In this document: positions 62,344 through 64,000 of the stretch, in pieces
How positions within the stretch are numbered: position 1 is the stretch's first letter
How the letters are laid out: every line of letters begins with the position of its first letter
Assembly: GCF_018687475.1 (NCBI RefSeq)
Contig: NZ_CP061292.1
Coordinates: 310,001-374,000, forward strand
From: Polynucleobacter sp. MWH-UH24A
GTDB lineage: Bacteria > Pseudomonadota > Gammaproteobacteria > Burkholderiales > Burkholderiaceae
DNA length: 64,000 nucleotides
Reading direction: 5' to 3'
Notes under the pieces: generated by a model
What the model saw: only the letters and a program-made list of their open reading frames with translations
Told to the model about the DNA's origin: nothing
Database searches by the model: none
Program-made: the position numbers and the translations under genes

Positions 62344-64000
62344 ATGGCGCCCCCTCAATTTATCCATCTGCGTTTGCATTCGGAGTACTCGATTACCGAT
62401 GGGGTGGTGCGCATCGATGATGCGGTTGAGGCTGCATCCTCTGACATGATGGGTGCGCTGGCACTCACGGATCTGGGTAATTTGTTTGGCCTCATCAAGT
62501 TTTACTCGGCAGCCCGCTCCGCAGGGGTCAAACCAATTGCTGGCGCTGATGTGTGGGTGACCAACACCCAAGAGCCCGATCAACCCTATCGCATGTTGCT
62601 CTTGGTGCAAAACCATATCGGTTACCTCAATCTGTGTGAACTCCTAAGTAAAGCATCACTCCATAATCAGCGCCATGGAAGAGCGGAGATTCATCCGCAG
62701 TGGTTCAGTGAGTCGCTCCCCGCAAACGACAAAGGAGCGAAGAAAAAAACATTGGCTGAGGGCTTAATTGCGCTCTCAGGCGCGCATCAGGGGGATGTGG
62801 GAGTTGCGCTCCTTAATGGGGATGAGGTAAGGGCGCGCGAGACAGCCACTCACTGGCAAACGCTCTTTGGTGGCCGCTATTTTGTGGAGCTCCAGCGTTT
62901 TGGTCATGCTCAAGAAGAGGCGCATATTCAGCTTGCTTGCCAACTCGCGAGTGATCTAAAAATTCCGGTAGTCGCAACTCATCCGATTCAGTTTATGAAG
63001 CCCGAAGATTACACTGCGCATGAAGCGCGCGTGTGCATTGCCGAAGGTGAGTTATTGGGCGACCCACGTCGCCCCAAACGCTTTACCGAAGAGCAATATT
63101 TTCTCACGCAAGCGCAAATGCACGAGCGTTTTGCGGATCTCCCTGTAGCACTTGCCAATACGGCAGAAATTGCCAAGATGTGCAATCTCAACCTGACCTT
63201 GGGTCAAGCGCGCCTGCCAGAATTTCCAACGCCCGATGGCATGCCTCTTGATCAATATTTGATGCAGCAGGCGGAACTAGGGCTTGATAAAAATCTACGC
63301 AGACTCTATCCCAAGGAAGAAGAGCGAGCTGCCCTTGAGCCCCGCTATCGCGAGCGCTTGCGCTTTGAAGTCAATACGATTGCGCAAATGGGGTTCCCAG
63401 GCTACTTCTTGATCGTCGCAGACTTCATTAACTGGGCCAAAAATAATGGCGTGCCTGTTGGACCAGGCAGAGGGTCGGGCGCCGGATCCTTAGTCGCCTT
63501 CTCATTAGGGATTACCGATCTGGATCCCTTACGCTACAACTTACTCTTTGAGCGTTTTTTAAATCCCGAGCGCGTCTCGATGCCTGACTTTGATATCGAC
63601 TTTTGTCAGCATGGACGCGATCGCGTGATTGCCTATGTGAAAGAAAAATACGGCAAAGATGCGGTGAGTCAAATTGCTACCTTTGGCACGATGGCAGCGA
63701 AGGCAGCGATTCGGGATGTGGGAAGGGTGCTTGAGCAGCCCTATGGCTTTGTCGATGGCATTGCTAAGCTCGTACCGTTTAAGCCAGGCCAAGTGGTCAC
63801 GATTGAATCGGCGAAGAAAGAAGAAAAGCAACTCGCCGAGCGGGAAAAAAATGAAGAGGAAGTGCGCCAACTCTTGGCGCTTGCGCAGCAGCTCGAGGGC
63901 ATGACCCGTAACGTGGGCATGCATGCCGGAGGGGTGTTAATTGCGCCTGGCAAACTCACCGATTTTTGCCCGCTCTATACCCAAGATGGGGGCGATGCGA
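62344..64000 (+). CDS. dnaE: DNA polymerase III alpha subunit, 3' part missing
   Basis: The first 552 residues of about 1150; the frame is open to the window end. N-terminal PHP domain begins PQFIHLRLHSEYSITDG, with the metal residues partly replaced (ALTDLGNLFG), as in other proteobacterial DnaE. The palm has PGRGSGAGSLVAFSLGITDLDP and the catalytic aspartates in PDFDIDF (Asp415, Asp417). Main replicative polymerase. An intact frame throughout the visible part. Confidence 0.95.
   Translation, partial: MAPPQFIHLRLHSEYSITDGVVRIDDAVEAASSDMMGALALTDLGNLFGLIKFYSAARSAGVKPIAGADVWVTNTQEPDQPYRMLLLVQNHIGYLNLCELLSKASLHNQRHGRAEIHPQWFSESLPANDKGAKKKTLAEGLIALSGAHQGDVGVALLNGDEVRARETATHWQTLFGGRYFVELQRFGHAQEEAHIQLACQLASDLKIPVVATHPIQFMKPEDYTAHEARVCIAEGELLGDPRRPKRFTEEQYFLTQAQMHERFADLPVALANTAEIAKMCNLNLTLGQARLPEFPTPDGMPLDQYLMQQAELGLDKNLRRLYPKEEERAALEPRYRERLRFEVNTIAQMGFPGYFLIVADFINWAKNNGVPVGPGRGSGAGSLVAFSLGITDLDPLRYNLLFERFLNPERVSMPDFDIDFCQHGRDRVIAYVKEKYGKDAVSQIATFGTMAAKAAIRDVGRVLEQPYGFVDGIAKLVPFKPGQVVTIESAKKEEKQLAEREKNEEEVRQLLALAQQLEGMTRNVGMHAGGVLIAPGKLTDFCPLYTQDGGDA

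Noticed and set aside
1..64000. CRISPR arrays, rRNA genes or replication origins
   Set aside because: No regularly spaced repeats, rRNA-like segments or DnaA-box clusters were noticed; dnaE is partial and gives no origin information.

Overview
The window looks like a chromosomal segment of a freshwater betaproteobacterium of the Burkholderiales. The housekeeping block on the right has the content and moderate GC I associate with Polynucleobacter: DUF3108 protein, tRNA-Lys(UUU), amiC-tsaE, queG, azlCD, a YdiJ-type dehydrogenase, a GlcG-like gene, rhlE, gluQ and dnaE. The genus is an inference from gene content; no 16S or other marker is present.

Positions 1-45042 are one large surface-polysaccharide (O-antigen or capsule) biosynthesis island, almost entirely on the + strand and clearly AT-richer than the right flank, most extremely at about 14.3-26.4 kb. 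It reads as stacked sugar modules. (1) CDP-3,6-dideoxyhexose: rfbF (cut by the window edge), rfbG, rfbH, an SDR reductase and a two-gene transketolase (1-5729). (2) A PglK-like ABC exporter, the only flippase candidate seen (6000-7805). (3) A tight operon of three oxidoreductases followed by hddA, hddC, gmhA, gmhB and a transaldolase, giving GDP-D-glycero-D-manno-heptose (7943-14295). (4) A very AT-rich block of glycosyltransferases, methyltransferases, an RfbE-like epimerase and a Wzy-type polymerase (14723-26346). (5) asnB, tviB and tviC for UDP-GalNAcA and perhaps its amide (26656-31574). (6) fnlABC-wbuB for UDP-L-FucNAc and its transfer (33233-37729). (7) A pglC/pglE/pglD/pglF-type set for a diacetamido sugar (bacillosamine-like) and chain initiation (37726-45042), split by an opposite-strand metallo-beta-lactamase-fold gene. 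No Wzx or Wzz was recognised.

Positions 45453-49606 are accessory DNA: a RecT/YqaJ-exonuclease (RecET-type) pair divergent from a small XRE regulator with a clear palindromic operator, a Phd/PIN toxin-antitoxin pair, and two genes I cannot assign. From 49819 to 64000 is core chromosome, with a hicAB toxin-antitoxin pair between azlD and the ydiJ-like gene. dnaE runs off the right edge.

Remnants include an IS3-family transposase fragment at about 28.6-28.8 kb, two poly-C/poly-G tracts around it, and gene-free decayed stretches between modules. This fits an island built by repeated cassette exchange.
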